A stretch of 64,000 bases of DNA from Microvirga sp. Mcv34 (GCF_024519725.1 NZ_JALJRK010000014.1:33986-97985); one strand, 5' to 3'. Shown: positions 19,496-29,851, numbered from the stretch's first letter. Notes: generated from the letters alone by a model not told the origin. Made by a program: numbers and translations.

Positions 19496-19630
19496 CCCTC
19501 CCCCTTGCGGGGAGGGTGGCTGGAGTGAGCGCAAGCGAACGGAAGTCGGGTGGGGGTGGTGCAGAATGGGACACCTCAGGTTGCCTTCTGCGCCACCCCC
19601 ACCCCTTACCCCTCCCCGCAAGGGGGAGGG
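19496..19630. repeat. 135-bp hairpin repeat between sufD and sufS
   Basis: The outer arms 19496-19516 and 19610-19630 are exact 21-bp reverse complements, C-rich with a TTGC core. Inside them 19548-19566 and 19586-19604 form a second 19-bp arm with one mismatch. The RNA should fold into a long cruciform-like stem just 13 bases before the sufS start. The pattern matches REP-type elements common in Methylobacteriaceae intergenic DNA. Confidence 0.85.
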
Positions 19631-19643
19631 GAACGAGGCAACC

Positions 19644-20879
19644 ATGAACGCTCCTGTGAAGCCCTATGACGTCGAAGCGATCCGGGCGGAGTTTCCGATC
19701 CTGGCAAGCCAAGTCTATGGCAAGCCGCTCGTCTATCTCGACAACGCCGCCTCGGCCCAGAAACCCAAGGCCGTGATCGACGCCATGGTGAACACCATGG
19801 AGACGGGCTATTCCAACGTTCACCGCGGCCTGCACTACATGGCGAACGTGGCGACCGAGGGCTTCGAGCGCGCGCGCGAAACCGTGCGGGCGTTCCTCAA
19901 CGCCGGGTCCATCGACGAGATCGTGTTCACCAAGTCGGCGACGGAAGCCTACAACCTGGTGGCGGATTCCTTCGGGCGCATGAATATCGGCGAGGGCGAC
20001 GAGATCATCCTTTCCATCATGGAGCACCATTCCAACATCGTGCCGTGGCATTTCCTGCGCGAGCGGAAGGGCGCGGTGATCAAATGGGCTCCGGTGGATG
20101 ACGAAGGCAACTTCCTCATCGAGGAATTCGAGAAGCTCATCTCGCCGCGCACCAAGATCGTCGCGATCACGCATATGTCGAACGTGCTCGGCACCGTGAC
20201 ACCCGCCAAGGAGATCATCCGCATCGCCCACGCTCATGGGGTCCCGGTTCTGATCGATGGCGCCCAGGGCGCGGTGCACCTTCAGGTGGACGTGCGCGAC
20301 CTCGATGCGGATTTCTACGTCTTCACCGGCCACAAGGTCTATGGGCCCACCGGCATCGGCGTGCTCTACGGCAAGCGCGAATGGCTCGCGAAGATGCCAC
20401 CTTACTCGGGCGGCGGCGAGATGATCCGCGAGGTGAAGCAGGACGCGATCACCTACAACGACCCGCCGCACCGGTTCGAGGCGGGTACGCCCCCGATCAT
20501 CGAGGCCATCGGCCTCGATGCGGCCCTGCGATTCATGATGGAGCTCGGGCGGGAGAACATCCAGGCCCACGAGGCTGCCCTTTCGGCCTATGCCCACGAG
20601 CGCCTGGGCGCCATGAACTCGATCCGGATCATCGGCCGCGCCAAGGGCAAGGGCGCCATTCTGTCCTTCGAGATGCAGAACGCCCATGCCCACGACGTCG
20701 CGACCATCATCGACCGGCAGGGCGTCGCCGTCCGGGCCGGCACCCATTGCGCCATGCCGCTGCTGGAACGGTTCGGCGCGACCTCGACCTGCCGCGCCTC
20801 ATTTGGCCTCTACAACACCATGCAAGAAGTCGATAAGCTGGCCGAAGCCCTCCAGAAGGCGGAAGCCCTGTTTGCTTGA
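19644..20879 (+). CDS. sufS: Cysteine desulfurase SufS (group II)
   Basis: PLP desulfurase that feeds sulfur to SufB. The 411-residue protein has YLDNAASAQKP, NVHRGLHYMAN, IMEHHSNIVPW, the PLP lysine at 231 in FTGHKVYGPTG, and the catalytic cysteine at 369 in RAGTHCAMPLL on the short loop of group II enzymes. No SufE-like partner gene is in the window. The frame is open further upstream through sufD in another phase, but ATG 19644 with GAACGAGG ahead of it gives the family start. Confidence 0.95.
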   Translation: MNAPVKPYDVEAIRAEFPILASQVYGKPLVYLDNAASAQKPKAVIDAMVNTMETGYSNVHRGLHYMANVATEGFERARETVRAFLNAGSIDEIVFTKSATEAYNLVADSFGRMNIGEGDEIILSIMEHHSNIVPWHFLRERKGAVIKWAPVDDEGNFLIEEFEKLISPRTKIVAITHMSNVLGTVTPAKEIIRIAHAHGVPVLIDGAQGAVHLQVDVRDLDADFYVFTGHKVYGPTGIGVLYGKREWLAKMPPYSGGGEMIREVKQDAITYNDPPHRFEAGTPPIIEAIGLDAALRFMMELGRENIQAHEAALSAYAHERLGAMNSIRIIGRAKGKGAILSFEMQNAHAHDVATIIDRQGVAVRAGTHCAMPLLERFGATSTCRASFGLYNTMQEVDKLAEALQKAEALFA

Positions 20880-20889
20880 GGATTGATCT

Positions 20890-21273
20890 GTGAACGATAT
20901 GACCCCGACCCAGGATGGGCCCAACGCGCCGCAGGTGTCGCCGGGTTCGACGATTCCGCCGGAAGAGCTCGACCGTATGACGGACGACATCATCGCAGCG
21001 CTCAAGACCGTCTACGATCCGGAAATCCCGTCCGACATCTATGAACTCGGCCTGATCTACCGGGTCGATATCGACGACGACCGCAACGTCGTCATCGACA
21101 TGACCCTGACCGCGCCGGGCTGCCCGGTCGCCGGCGAGATGCCAGGCTGGGTGGAAAACGCCGTCGCGTCGGTGCAGGGCGTCCAGAGCGTCAAGGTGAA
21201 CATGGTCTTCGATCCGCCGTGGGATCAGAGCCGCATGTCCGACGAGGCCCGCGTCGCGCTCGACATGTGGTAA
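20890..21273 (+). CDS. sufT: SUF system Fe-S cluster maturation protein SufT (MIP18/DUF59 family)
   Basis: Accessory factor for Fe-S protein maturation. The 127-residue protein carries the DUF59 domain: DDIIAALKTVYDPEIPSDIYELGLIY, then LTAPGCPVAGEMPGW with the conserved cysteine, and VFDPPWDQSRMSDEAR. A GTG start at 20890 is supported by GAGGA seven bases upstream and by the 10-base gap from sufS; ATG 20899 is the alternative. It ends the contiguous suf operon. In related bacteria sufA follows directly; here it is 3.3 kb away. Confidence 0.9.
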   Translation: MNDMTPTQDGPNAPQVSPGSTIPPEELDRMTDDIIAALKTVYDPEIPSDIYELGLIYRVDIDDDRNVVIDMTLTAPGCPVAGEMPGWVENAVASVQGVQSVKVNMVFDPPWDQSRMSDEARVALDMW

Positions 21274-21301
21274 GCTGAGGCTTCAAATTTCTCTTTTGTG
21301 T

Positions 21302-21333
21302 CATGGCTGGGCTTGTCCCGGCCATGATCGTTT
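21302..21333. repeat. Intergenic palindrome after sufT, terminator-like
   Basis: CATGGCTGG and CCCGGCCATG flank GCTTGT and are followed by ATCGTTTT on the plus strand. The core GGGCTTGTCCCGGCCAT is shared with 53091-53113. It is a dispersed palindrome that may also end the suf transcript. Confidence 0.6.
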
Positions 21334-21460
21334 TAAAATGCTTCATAATGTCATTCCGGGCGCTGCAGGCGAACACGGAACGACAGGGAGATTATGCGGT
21401 TGAGGTGTGCTACGTTATCACGGTTTGATCGACCCGTATCGATCCCGGAAGGAAGCCATT

Positions 21461-22681
21461 ATGAACACGCCTCAATCTCCTGAAACCCTGCACACCCGCT
21501 GCTGTGTCGTCGGCGGCGGGCCCGCCGGGATGATGCTGGGTTTTCTGCTGGCCCGGCAGGGGATCGACGTGGTGGTCCTCGAGAAACATGCCGATTTTCT
21601 GCGGGATTTCCGCGGCGACACCATTCATCCCTCGACTCTCGAGATTATGGACGAACTCGGCCTGCTGCAGGAGTTTCTCGCCCGGCCGCATGAGGAGACA
21701 CAGAATGTCAGCCTCGTCGTTGGGGGCGAGATCCTGAAGATCGGCGATTTCTCGCACCTGCCTACCCGGTGCAAGTTCATTGCCTTCATGCCGCAATGGG
21801 ACTTCCTCGATTTCATGGCAGAGCACGCACGTGCCTATCCGAATTTTCATTTGCAGTTGCTGGCGGAAGCAACCGATCTGATCGAGGAACAAGGGAAGGT
21901 GGCGGGCGTGCGGGTCATGACCCCTGACGGTCCTTTCGACGTGTGGGCCGATCTTGTCGTGGCGGCCGATGGACGGCACTCGGTGATGCGCGAGAAGGCA
22001 GGTCTTGAGGTCCTTGATATCGGGGCCCCTATGGACGTGCTCTGGATGAAGGTGCCGAAGCTGCCGGGCGACCCCGCCCAGTTGCTTGGGCGGATCGAGG
22101 CCGGGCAGATGCTGGTATTGATCGACCGCGGCGATTACTGGCAATGCGCCTACCTCATCCCGAAGGGAACGGTCGAGCAACTCCGACAGGAGGGACTTCC
22201 TGCTTTCCGGGCCAAGCTCGCAGGAATGGCTCCTTTTCTAGGGAGCCGGGTCGAGGAGCTGCAATCCTGGGACGACATCAAGCTTCTGGCCGTTGCCGTG
22301 GATCGGCTGAAGCAATGGTTCAAGCCGGGCCTCCTGTGCATCGGCGATGCCGCTCATGCCATGTCGCCGGCCGGCGGGGTCGGGATCAATCTCGCCATTC
22401 AGGACGCGGTTGCATCGGCCAATATTCTGGGACCGCTGCTGAAGCACGGTCCTATCGGGTCTGAATCTCTCGCCCTCGTGCAGAAACGGCGTGAGTGGCC
22501 GACGCGAATGACGCAAAGGCTTCAGGTCCTGCTGCATAACCGGTTGATTGAGCCGGTCCTGAACAGCAAGGGACGGGTCTCAGCACCCTTGTTCATCCGT
22601 CTTCTAGCCCATTGGCCGCTCTTCCGCCGGCTGCCCGCCCGCCTGATCGGCATCGGCTTCCGGCCCGAGCACGTCCGGTAG
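21461..22681 (+). CDS. FAD-dependent monooxygenase (PHBH/UbiH fold)
   Basis: Flavoprotein of 406 residues that probably hydroxylates an aromatic or polyketide-like substrate, not identifiable from sequence. It has an N-terminal FAD Rossmann motif VVGGGPAGMMLGFLLARQG, EK at the end of beta-2, the DG motif in VVAADGRHSVMREKAGL, and the GD motif CIGDAAHAMSPAGGVGINLAIQDA. The ATG at 21461 follows GGAAGGAAG. It sits between sufT and sufA with no obvious link to Fe-S assembly. Its last 78 bases overlap the end of the antiporter gene on the other strand. Confidence 0.88.
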   Translation: MNTPQSPETLHTRCCVVGGGPAGMMLGFLLARQGIDVVVLEKHADFLRDFRGDTIHPSTLEIMDELGLLQEFLARPHEETQNVSLVVGGEILKIGDFSHLPTRCKFIAFMPQWDFLDFMAEHARAYPNFHLQLLAEATDLIEEQGKVAGVRVMTPDGPFDVWADLVVAADGRHSVMREKAGLEVLDIGAPMDVLWMKVPKLPGDPAQLLGRIEAGQMLVLIDRGDYWQCAYLIPKGTVEQLRQEGLPAFRAKLAGMAPFLGSRVEELQSWDDIKLLAVAVDRLKQWFKPGLLCIGDAAHAMSPAGGVGINLAIQDAVASANILGPLLKHGPIGSESLALVQKRREWPTRMTQRLQVLLHNRLIEPVLNSKGRVSAPLFIRLLAHWPLFRRLPARLIGIGFRPEHVR

Positions 22682-24436
22682 CGGCTCATCGCCATCGGGC
22701 ATCCCGTCCGCATCCTCGACGGAAGACAGGACGGGGGAGCGCGGCGCGTCGGGGACGGCGGCGAACATGGCCCGGGCGATCTCCTGCTCGCCCATCACGA
22801 CCCGGGACGCGCCGTATTTCATCACGTGCTCCTCCTGGGCGTCGGAGTGGACACGCACGACGATCGGCAGGTCAGGGTTGATCCTCCGGGCCTGCTCGAC
22901 CACCTGCCCGCTCTCGAAGGCGTCGGGGATCGCCACCAGGAGGCAGCGGGCCTCCTTCATGTTGGCGGCGGCGGCCACGTCGGGGGCGGCGGCATTGCCG
23001 ACGATGATCTGCTGACCGTCCCTCTGCAGCTCGGCGATCTGGTTCTTATTGGTCTCGATGACCAGGAAGGGCGTTCCGGCGGACGTCAGCTTGCCGGTAA
23101 TGAACTTGCCGACGCGTCCGTGGCCCACGAGAACCACATGGTCCGTGAGAGGCGTGACCGGCAGCGGCTCGGCGGCAGGGGCGGGCTCCTCCGCCACGAT
23201 CACGCTCTCGGGAGTCGAGGGTTCGGCGTTCGGGGCCGGGGCTTTGGCGAGCTCACGCTGCGCCGTCCACCGGTCGAGCAGGGCGAACAGGAACGGGTTC
23301 ATCAGGATCGACAGGATCGAGCCGGCCAGGATCAGGTCGCGGCCCATTTCCGGCATGAGCTTGAGATCCACGCCGAGCCCGGCGAGAATGAAGGAGAACT
23401 CGCCGATCTGCGCCAGGCTCGCCGCGATGGTCAGGGCGGTCGAGTCCGGATGGCGGAAGAGCCGGACGATGGCGAAGGCCGCGAGCGACTTGCCGACCAC
23501 GATGATCAGGAAGGTCACCAGGACCGGCCCGAACTGGTTGATGAGGATCATCGGGTCGAACAGCATGCCGACCGAGACGAAGAAGAGGACCGCGAACGCA
23601 TCGCGCAGGGGCAGGGTCTCGGAGGCGGCCTGATGGCTGAGCTCGGATTCGCTCAGCACCATGCCGGCGAAGAAGGCCCCAAGCGCGAAGGACACGCCGA
23701 ACAGCTGCGCCGCGCCGAAGGCGGCTCCCAGAGCGATGGCGAGAACCGCCAGACGGAACAGCTCGCGCGAGCCGGTATGGGCGACGTAGTGCAGGATCCA
23801 GGGAATCACCCGCCGACCGACGATCAGCATGACGGCCACGAAGGCGAGGACCTTACCGAGGGTCATGCCCAGCGAGACCGCGATCGACTGGAGGTCGGCC
23901 GACGCGCTGGAGGTGGCATTCGCGAAGGCGGGCAGGAGGACCAGGGTCAGGACCATGGCGAGGTCCTCGACGATCAGCCAGCCGACCGCGATATGGCCGC
24001 GCTCGGTCTCGACGAGGCGCCGCTCCTGCAGGGCGCGCAGCAGCACGACCGTACTGGCGACCGAGAGCGCCAGGCCGAAGACCACGCCGCCGGTGACGTT
24101 CCACCCCATCGCCCAGGCGAGCCCCATGCCGAGAAGCGTCGCGCTGGCGATCTGAACGACGGCGCCCGGGATCGCGATGGCTTTGACGGAAAGAAGGTCC
24201 TTCAGCGAGAAGTGAAGCCCCACGCCGAACATCAGCAGGATCACGCCGATCTCGGCGAGCTGGTTGGCGAGACCCTGATCGGCCACGTAGCCGGGCGTGA
24301 ACGGGCCGGCGAGGACGCCCGCGAGAAGGTAGCCGATGAGCGGAGAGAGGCGGAAGCGATGCGCTATGGCACCGAGGGTGAATGCCATCACGAGGCCGAC
24401 GACGATGGTCGAAATCAGCGGCGTGTGATGCGGCAT
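22604..24436 (-). CDS. Kef-type cation:proton antiporter with TrkA-N domain (YbaL-like)
   Basis: Inner-membrane monovalent cation/H+ antiporter, 610 residues. About 12 to 13 membrane segments cover residues 5-390, with family sequences FRLSPLIGYLLAGVLAGPF, GVILLMFGVGLHFSLKDLL and FFVSVGMLFDP. A charged linker leads to a TrkA-N (RCK) NAD-binding domain, HVVLVGHGRVGKFITGKL. The layout matches YbaL/RosB more than KefB/KefC. The start has GAGGAGAG upstream. Convergent with the monooxygenase, overlapping by 78 bases; it reads away from sufA. Confidence 0.9.
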   Translation of the reverse strand: MPHHTPLISTIVVGLVMAFTLGAIAHRFRLSPLIGYLLAGVLAGPFTPGYVADQGLANQLAEIGVILLMFGVGLHFSLKDLLSVKAIAIPGAVVQIASATLLGMGLAWAMGWNVTGGVVFGLALSVASTVVLLRALQERRLVETERGHIAVGWLIVEDLAMVLTLVLLPAFANATSSASADLQSIAVSLGMTLGKVLAFVAVMLIVGRRVIPWILHYVAHTGSRELFRLAVLAIALGAAFGAAQLFGVSFALGAFFAGMVLSESELSHQAASETLPLRDAFAVLFFVSVGMLFDPMILINQFGPVLVTFLIIVVGKSLAAFAIVRLFRHPDSTALTIAASLAQIGEFSFILAGLGVDLKLMPEMGRDLILAGSILSILMNPFLFALLDRWTAQRELAKAPAPNAEPSTPESVIVAEEPAPAAEPLPVTPLTDHVVLVGHGRVGKFITGKLTSAGTPFLVIETNKNQIAELQRDGQQIIVGNAAAPDVAAAANMKEARCLLVAIPDAFESGQVVEQARRINPDLPIVVRVHSDAQEEHVMKYGASRVVMGEQEIARAMFAAVPDAPRSPVLSSVEDADGMPDGDEPLPDVLGPEADADQAGGQPAEERPMG

Positions 24437-24609
24437 CGGCTCTCCTCGGGAAGCGGCGGGTGCTGAGATGGGATTGATCGGGTATGAGGGAGCTCGGCTG
24501 TCGGAGCAACCCTGAAACGGTCTCGACGTTTGCCCTTTCAGCTCTTATTTATGGCATATGGAACTCGTTCTGCCCGGGCCTTGAACCCGGCCGTCAGGAG
24601 AGAAGGCTT

Positions 24610-24990
24610 ATGGCACTACCCGGCTTCAAGGTCGTCACCTTGACCGACGCGGCGGCGACCCGCGTCAAGGACATCATCGGCAAGGCGGACCGCCCCATCG
24701 TGGGCGTGCGCGTCGGCGTCAAGAACGGCGGCTGCGCCGGCATGTCCTACACCATGGAATACGCGGAAAGCGTCAACCCCCTCGACGAGGTGGTCGAGGA
24801 CAAGGGCGTGACCGTCCTGATCGACCCCAAGGCCGTGCTGTTCCTGCTCGGCACGGAGATGGATTTCCAGACCACCAAGATGTCGTCCCAGTTCGTGTTC
24901 AACAATCCGAACCAGACTTCGGCCTGCGGCTGCGGCGAGTCGGTCGCCATCACGCCGGCGACGCCCGCCGCCCTTCAATCGGCCAGTTAG
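24610..24990 (+). CDS. sufA: A-type Fe-S carrier SufA
   Basis: A-type carrier that accepts clusters from SufBCD and passes them to target proteins. The 126-residue protein has the three conserved cysteines, in KNGGCAGMSY and SACGCGES. ATG 24610 has GGAGAGAAGG directly upstream; longer in-frame starts lack a site. It belongs by function to the suf operon but is separated from sufT by a monooxygenase and an antiporter, and must have its own promoter. The tfoX-like gene follows by 18 bases. Confidence 0.94.
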   Translation: MALPGFKVVTLTDAAATRVKDIIGKADRPIVGVRVGVKNGGCAGMSYTMEYAESVNPLDEVVEDKGVTVLIDPKAVLFLLGTEMDFQTTKMSSQFVFNNPNQTSACGCGESVAITPATPAALQSAS

Positions 24991-25008
24991 CGTAAGCGGA
25001 AGCACGTC

Positions 25009-25366
25009 ATGGACGCCGAGGACCTTCGCGACATCTTCCGCAGCCTCGGCCCGGTCCATATCCGCCGCATGTTCGGCGGGCAGGGGATCTACCAGGGCGA
25101 GCTGATGTTCGCTCTCGTGGCTTCGGGAGAGGTCTATCTCAAGGCCGACGACGAGACGGTCGGGTTCTTCCGTGAGCGAGGGTGCCGGCCCTTTTCCTTC
25201 CAGACGCGGGATGGCCGGACGACGCTGACGAGCTACTGGCTCATGCCGGAATCGGCCCTCGACGATCCCGACGAGGCGGCTGAGCTGGCCGCCATGGCCG
25301 TGGCGGCCGCCCGGAGGGCAAAGGCTGCCCCGGGGCGGAAGATTCGCAAGAAGAAGGCCGCGGAGC

Positions 25367-25377
<11 letters not shown>
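25009..25377 (+). CDS. TfoX/Sxy N-terminal domain protein
   Basis: Small protein of 122 residues with the TfoX N-terminal domain (LGPVHIRRMFGGQGIYQGELMFALV...GEVYLKAD) and a lysine-rich tail. The full TfoX/Sxy competence regulator also has a C-terminal domain that is absent here. Stand-alone N-domain proteins are common in Rhizobiales and their role is unknown. It is 18 bases after sufA, probably co-transcribed, and its last 11 bases overlap the helicase gene on the other strand. Confidence 0.85.
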
Positions 25378-26869
<1,492 letters not shown>

Positions 26870-27057
26870 GAATGCTAATTACCGTTGAGGGGCTAGGCGC
26901 GCTCTTAAGTGCCGGCCGCGCTCTACGGCAACAAACAGGCGCGAGACTGGTTTCACCTGAGGTTCTTGCTCAAGTTAAGGAGTGGCGGGACCATAGGACA
27001 AGCTATGGGCTTGTCAATCCAGGGAAACTTGCCGAGAGGCGACAAAGGAACGTTTGA

Positions 27058-27756
27058 ATGGCCGAAACACTGGTTCTGATTCCCGGATTGGCCTGCACGG
27101 CCCGGCTTTTCGAGCCTCAGATCGCCGCCCTGTCCACGGGCCGAACCATCGTGGTGGCAGACAACACCCAGGGTGATTCGATCCCCGCCATGGCCAGCCG
27201 GCTCCTGTCGGACGTGCCCGGGACCTTCGCTCTCGCAGGGCTTTCCATGGGTGGTTACGTCGCCATGGAGGTGATGCGGCAGGCGCCGGACCGTGTGGAA
27301 CGCCTCGCTTTGCTCGATACCAGTGCACGCCCCGATACCCCGGAAGCCAGTCAGGACCGGAAGCGGCTGATGGCGCTGGCGGATGCCGGGCGATTCGAAG
27401 AGATTCATTCTGCTCTCTGGCCGCGCCTCGTCCATCCCGACCACCGGAGTGACCAGGCCCTCCAGGACGTTCTGCTCGGCATGATGCGGGAAACGGGGGC
27501 CGGGGCGTACATCCGGCAACAGAGGGCGATCATGGCGCGCTCCGACTCGCGCCCGTCGCTGCCGGGAATCGAGATCCCTACTCTGGTGCTGGTCGGGGAG
27601 GGCGATTCGATCACCCCGCCCGAGATCGCCAGGGAAATTGCCGAGATGATCGAATGGGCCTCCCTGGTCGTGGTGCCCGAAGCGGGGCACATGTCGACCC
27701 TCGAGCAGCCGGAGCGGGTGACTCAGGCCCTGCAATTGTGGCTCGACCGCAATTAA
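27058..27756 (+). CDS. Alpha/beta hydrolase
   Basis: Small cytoplasmic hydrolase, 232 residues, substrate unknown. It has LIPGLACTARLFEPQ (oxyanion region), nucleophile elbow LAGLSMGGYVAMEVM, LLDTSARPDTPE, the acid in VGEGDSITPP, and the catalytic His in PEAGHMSTLEQP. The pattern is that of lactonase/esterase-like members of the fold. It is divergent from the helicase and stands alone. Confidence 0.87.
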   Translation: MAETLVLIPGLACTARLFEPQIAALSTGRTIVVADNTQGDSIPAMASRLLSDVPGTFALAGLSMGGYVAMEVMRQAPDRVERLALLDTSARPDTPEASQDRKRLMALADAGRFEEIHSALWPRLVHPDHRSDQALQDVLLGMMRETGAGAYIRQQRAIMARSDSRPSLPGIEIPTLVLVGEGDSITPPEIAREIAEMIEWASLVVVPEAGHMSTLEQPERVTQALQLWLDRN

Positions 27757-28066
27757 CCATAATTCCGCCGGCCGCTTGCGAAACTCGTCGTGAGCATGGT
27801 CAATAAGTAGTTACCGGGCCTGCTGCCTGCCTGAAGGCCCTTGCGAGATCCGCATAATGCCCTGAAAGAAAAGGCCTATTTTAAATGGCCGCTTGGATTG
27901 GTGCGGGCTGGGAGAGGGCCCTAGGCACGGTAAGATCCGCCTACTTTCGGTTGCGGATGCGAAAAGCCGTGCTTCTTGGCTTAACTGTGGCAGGAAAGTG
28001 ACAGACGATACGTGAGGTCTGAGCTACAAGCTGCGTCACATCCTTCTAACAGATGGACCAAGACAA
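27757..28066. other. Intergenic region upstream of the outer-membrane protein gene
   Basis: This 310-bp stretch has no credible open reading frame. It contains a short AT-rich inverted repeat (GGCCTATTTTAAATGGCC) and then a 5' leader of up to 200 bases for the outer-membrane protein gene. No clear promoter hexamers could be assigned. Confidence 0.5.
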
Positions 28067-28696
28067 ATGAAAAAGATCCTCCTCTCTTCGGTTGCCCTCC
28101 TCGGCCTCGCCTCTGGCGCTCTGGCTGCTGACCTCCCGTCCCGCCGCGCTCCGGCTCCGATCATCGCTGCCGTTCCGGTCTTCACCTGGACCGGCTTCTA
28201 CGTCGGTGTGAACGCTGGCTACGGCTGGAACACGAACGACGACTTCATCTTCAACAACGTTCGTTACAACCTCAGCGATGACGGCGGATTCGTCGGCGGC
28301 GCCCAAGCTGGCTACAACTACCAGATCGGTTCGTTCGTGGTCGGTCTCGAAGGCGACATCCAGTACGCCGACTTCGGCGGCAATGATGTTATCCTCGCTG
28401 ACGGCACCGTCGCTGACTTCAACAACAGCGATTGGTTCGGCACGGTTCGTGCTCGCGCCGGTGTGGCTTTCGACCGCGCTCTGATCTACGCAACCGGCGG
28501 TTTCGCCTTTGCTGACGGCGCCACGGGCTGGACGGTCGGCGGCGGTATCGAGTACGCCTTCACCAACAACCTGTCGGCCAAGGTCGAAGGTCTGTACGTG
28601 AACCTCGACCAGGACGACAACTTCCTGGGCATCAACCGCGACGCCGAGTTCGGTGTGGTTCGCGCTGGTCTGAACTTCCGCTTCGGCACCTACTAA
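28067..28696 (+). CDS. Outer-membrane beta-barrel protein, Omp25/Omp31 family
   Basis: Small porin-like outer-membrane protein of 209 residues. A clear signal peptide is cut after ASGALA, giving mature ADLPSRRAPAP. The mature part shows FTWTGFYVGVNAGYGW, typical of the family, then alternating amphipathic strands, and ends GLNFRFGTY. The codon use is strongly biased toward highly expressed forms, and a strong terminator follows. In Brucella and Rhizobium, relatives are abundant surface proteins; a transport role is not established. Confidence 0.92.
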   Translation: MKKILLSSVALLGLASGALAADLPSRRAPAPIIAAVPVFTWTGFYVGVNAGYGWNTNDDFIFNNVRYNLSDDGGFVGGAQAGYNYQIGSFVVGLEGDIQYADFGGNDVILADGTVADFNNSDWFGTVRARAGVAFDRALIYATGGFAFADGATGWTVGGGIEYAFTNNLSAKVEGLYVNLDQDDNFLGINRDAEFGVVRAGLNFRFGTY

Positions 28697-28718
28697 GATC
28701 CATCGCTTCGGCGATCGA

Positions 28719-28749
28719 AAAGGCCCGGTGGCAACACCGGGCCTTTTTT
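28719..28749 (+). terminator. Rho-independent terminator of the outer-membrane protein gene
   Basis: AAGGCCCGGTG and CACCGGGCCTT form an 11-bp stem around a GCAA tetraloop, followed by TTTT. It starts 23 bases after the stop codon. Confidence 0.92.
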
Positions 28750-28779
28750 GCATTTCAGGCTCATGGGAGGGAATGGACC

Positions 28780-29130
28780 ATGGCAGTGAGGCGCATCGTT
28801 GCGAATGTGGCGGCCGACCGGATGGATGCCGCGAAAGCCTTCTATGGCGACGTGCTAGGAATGGACGTCGGAATGGATCTGGGGTGGATCATGACCTTTA
28901 CGGCCGAGGGCAGCATGACGCCTCAGATCAGCGTGATGACCGAGGGCGGATCAGGTACGCCCGTGCCCGACCTCTCCATCGAGGTCGACGACCTGCACGA
29001 CGTTCATCGGAAAATGCGGGAGGCGGGGTTCGAGATCGAATACGGTCCCGCGTCCGAGCCGTGGGGCGTGACCCGGTTCTATGTCCGTGATCCGTTCGGA
29101 CGATTCGTCAACATCTTGGTCCATCGCTGA
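28780..29130 (+). CDS. VOC-family (glyoxalase/bleomycin-resistance fold) protein
   Basis: Single-domain vicinal oxygen chelate protein, 116 residues. The beta-alpha-beta-beta-beta halves show RRIVANVAADRMDAAKAFYGDVLGM and IEVDDLHDVHRKMREAGFEI...PWGVTRFYVRDPFGRFVNIL. The substrate cannot be told from sequence: candidates are glyoxalase-like, antibiotic-binding or dioxygenase-like roles. GGGAGGGAA precedes the ATG at 28780. It stands just after the outer-membrane protein terminator and so is a separate unit. Confidence 0.87.
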   Translation: MAVRRIVANVAADRMDAAKAFYGDVLGMDVGMDLGWIMTFTAEGSMTPQISVMTEGGSGTPVPDLSIEVDDLHDVHRKMREAGFEIEYGPASEPWGVTRFYVRDPFGRFVNILVHR

Positions 29131-29219
29131 CAAGGTCCGACAGGACTACCCGGGGTTCGGATTGAAGCATTGGATGCAAGGCATCCCGCTTGTTTGCCTG
29201 ACGCGGCTCTCCCGTCGCC

Positions 29220-29672
29220 TCATGCCGCAATCAGGTAGAAGATCGCCACGGCCGCGATGAAAAGGTCGGACGCCATGGCGATATTCTCCAAGCCCGTCCG
29301 TGCGCGATTGCGGACATGCTGCAGGCCCGCGAGGCCGTAGAAGACAGCCCCGACGATAGCCGCCGGCGTGACCCAATCCGTTCGGTAGACGGAAAGAAGC
29401 CCAAGCAACGCAATCGCGACGTTGCCGAAGCCGAGTTCAACGACGACCTTGCGCGCGTCCGGATCCTTGATCTTGAAGATCGTTTCCGCCGTAAAAGCCG
29501 GATCGAGGATCTGGCGCAGTCCGGCGAGCATGAGCCGCACACCCATGGCCCAGAACACGAACCATTTTCCGATCAGGAAAGCCAGGTCAGCGTCGGGCGC
29601 GAGGGCATATTCGCCTCCGATCGACAGCAAGGGCAGGAGGAGCATCGTCAGGGTGATCATGCCCAGGTACAT
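29220..29672 (-). CDS. Small integral membrane protein, DUF6790-like
   Basis: Hydrophobic protein of about 150 residues with four predicted membrane segments: the N-terminal ITLTMLLLPLLSIGG, one around FLIGKWFVFWAMGVRLM, one around VAIALLGLLSVY, and a C-terminal FIAAVAIFYLIAA. A conserved-looking loop FKIKDPDARKVVVELGFGNVAIA resembles DUF6790 proteins; this family name is from memory. Function is unknown. ATG 29672 has GAGG five bases upstream; the GTG at 29678 is the alternative start. Confidence 0.7.
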   Translation of the reverse strand: MYLGMITLTMLLLPLLSIGGEYALAPDADLAFLIGKWFVFWAMGVRLMLAGLRQILDPAFTAETIFKIKDPDARKVVVELGFGNVAIALLGLLSVYRTDWVTPAAIVGAVFYGLAGLQHVRNRARTGLENIAMASDLFIAAVAIFYLIAA

Positions 29673-29774
29673 TGGCACCTCGGTTCGAACGTGATCCGAA
29701 GGTTCGTCCGATCGGATTTGCCGCCTGATCTTACGCGGAAGGCCGAGCCTCGCGATTCTTCTCCGGAGGTAGGC

Positions 29775-29807
29775 AATAAAAAACCGGGGCTCGAAGCGAG
29801 CCCCGGT
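29775..29807 (-). terminator. Rho-independent terminator of glnA
   Basis: On the minus strand ACCGGGGCTCG and CGAGCCCCGGT form an 11-bp perfect stem with a 3-base loop, followed by TTTTTTATT. It lies 45 bases beyond the glnA stop. Confidence 0.92.
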
Positions 29808-29851
29808 GAAGGGAGGCTGCGGTTCCGCAGCCGGGAGGAAAGTGCGTCCGA

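Noticed and set aside
22826..24466. 546-residue frame antisense to the Kef antiporter
   Set aside because: Extremely rich in Asp, Glu, Gly, Arg and His, with no motif. The opposite strand has clear membrane helices and a TrkA-N domain.
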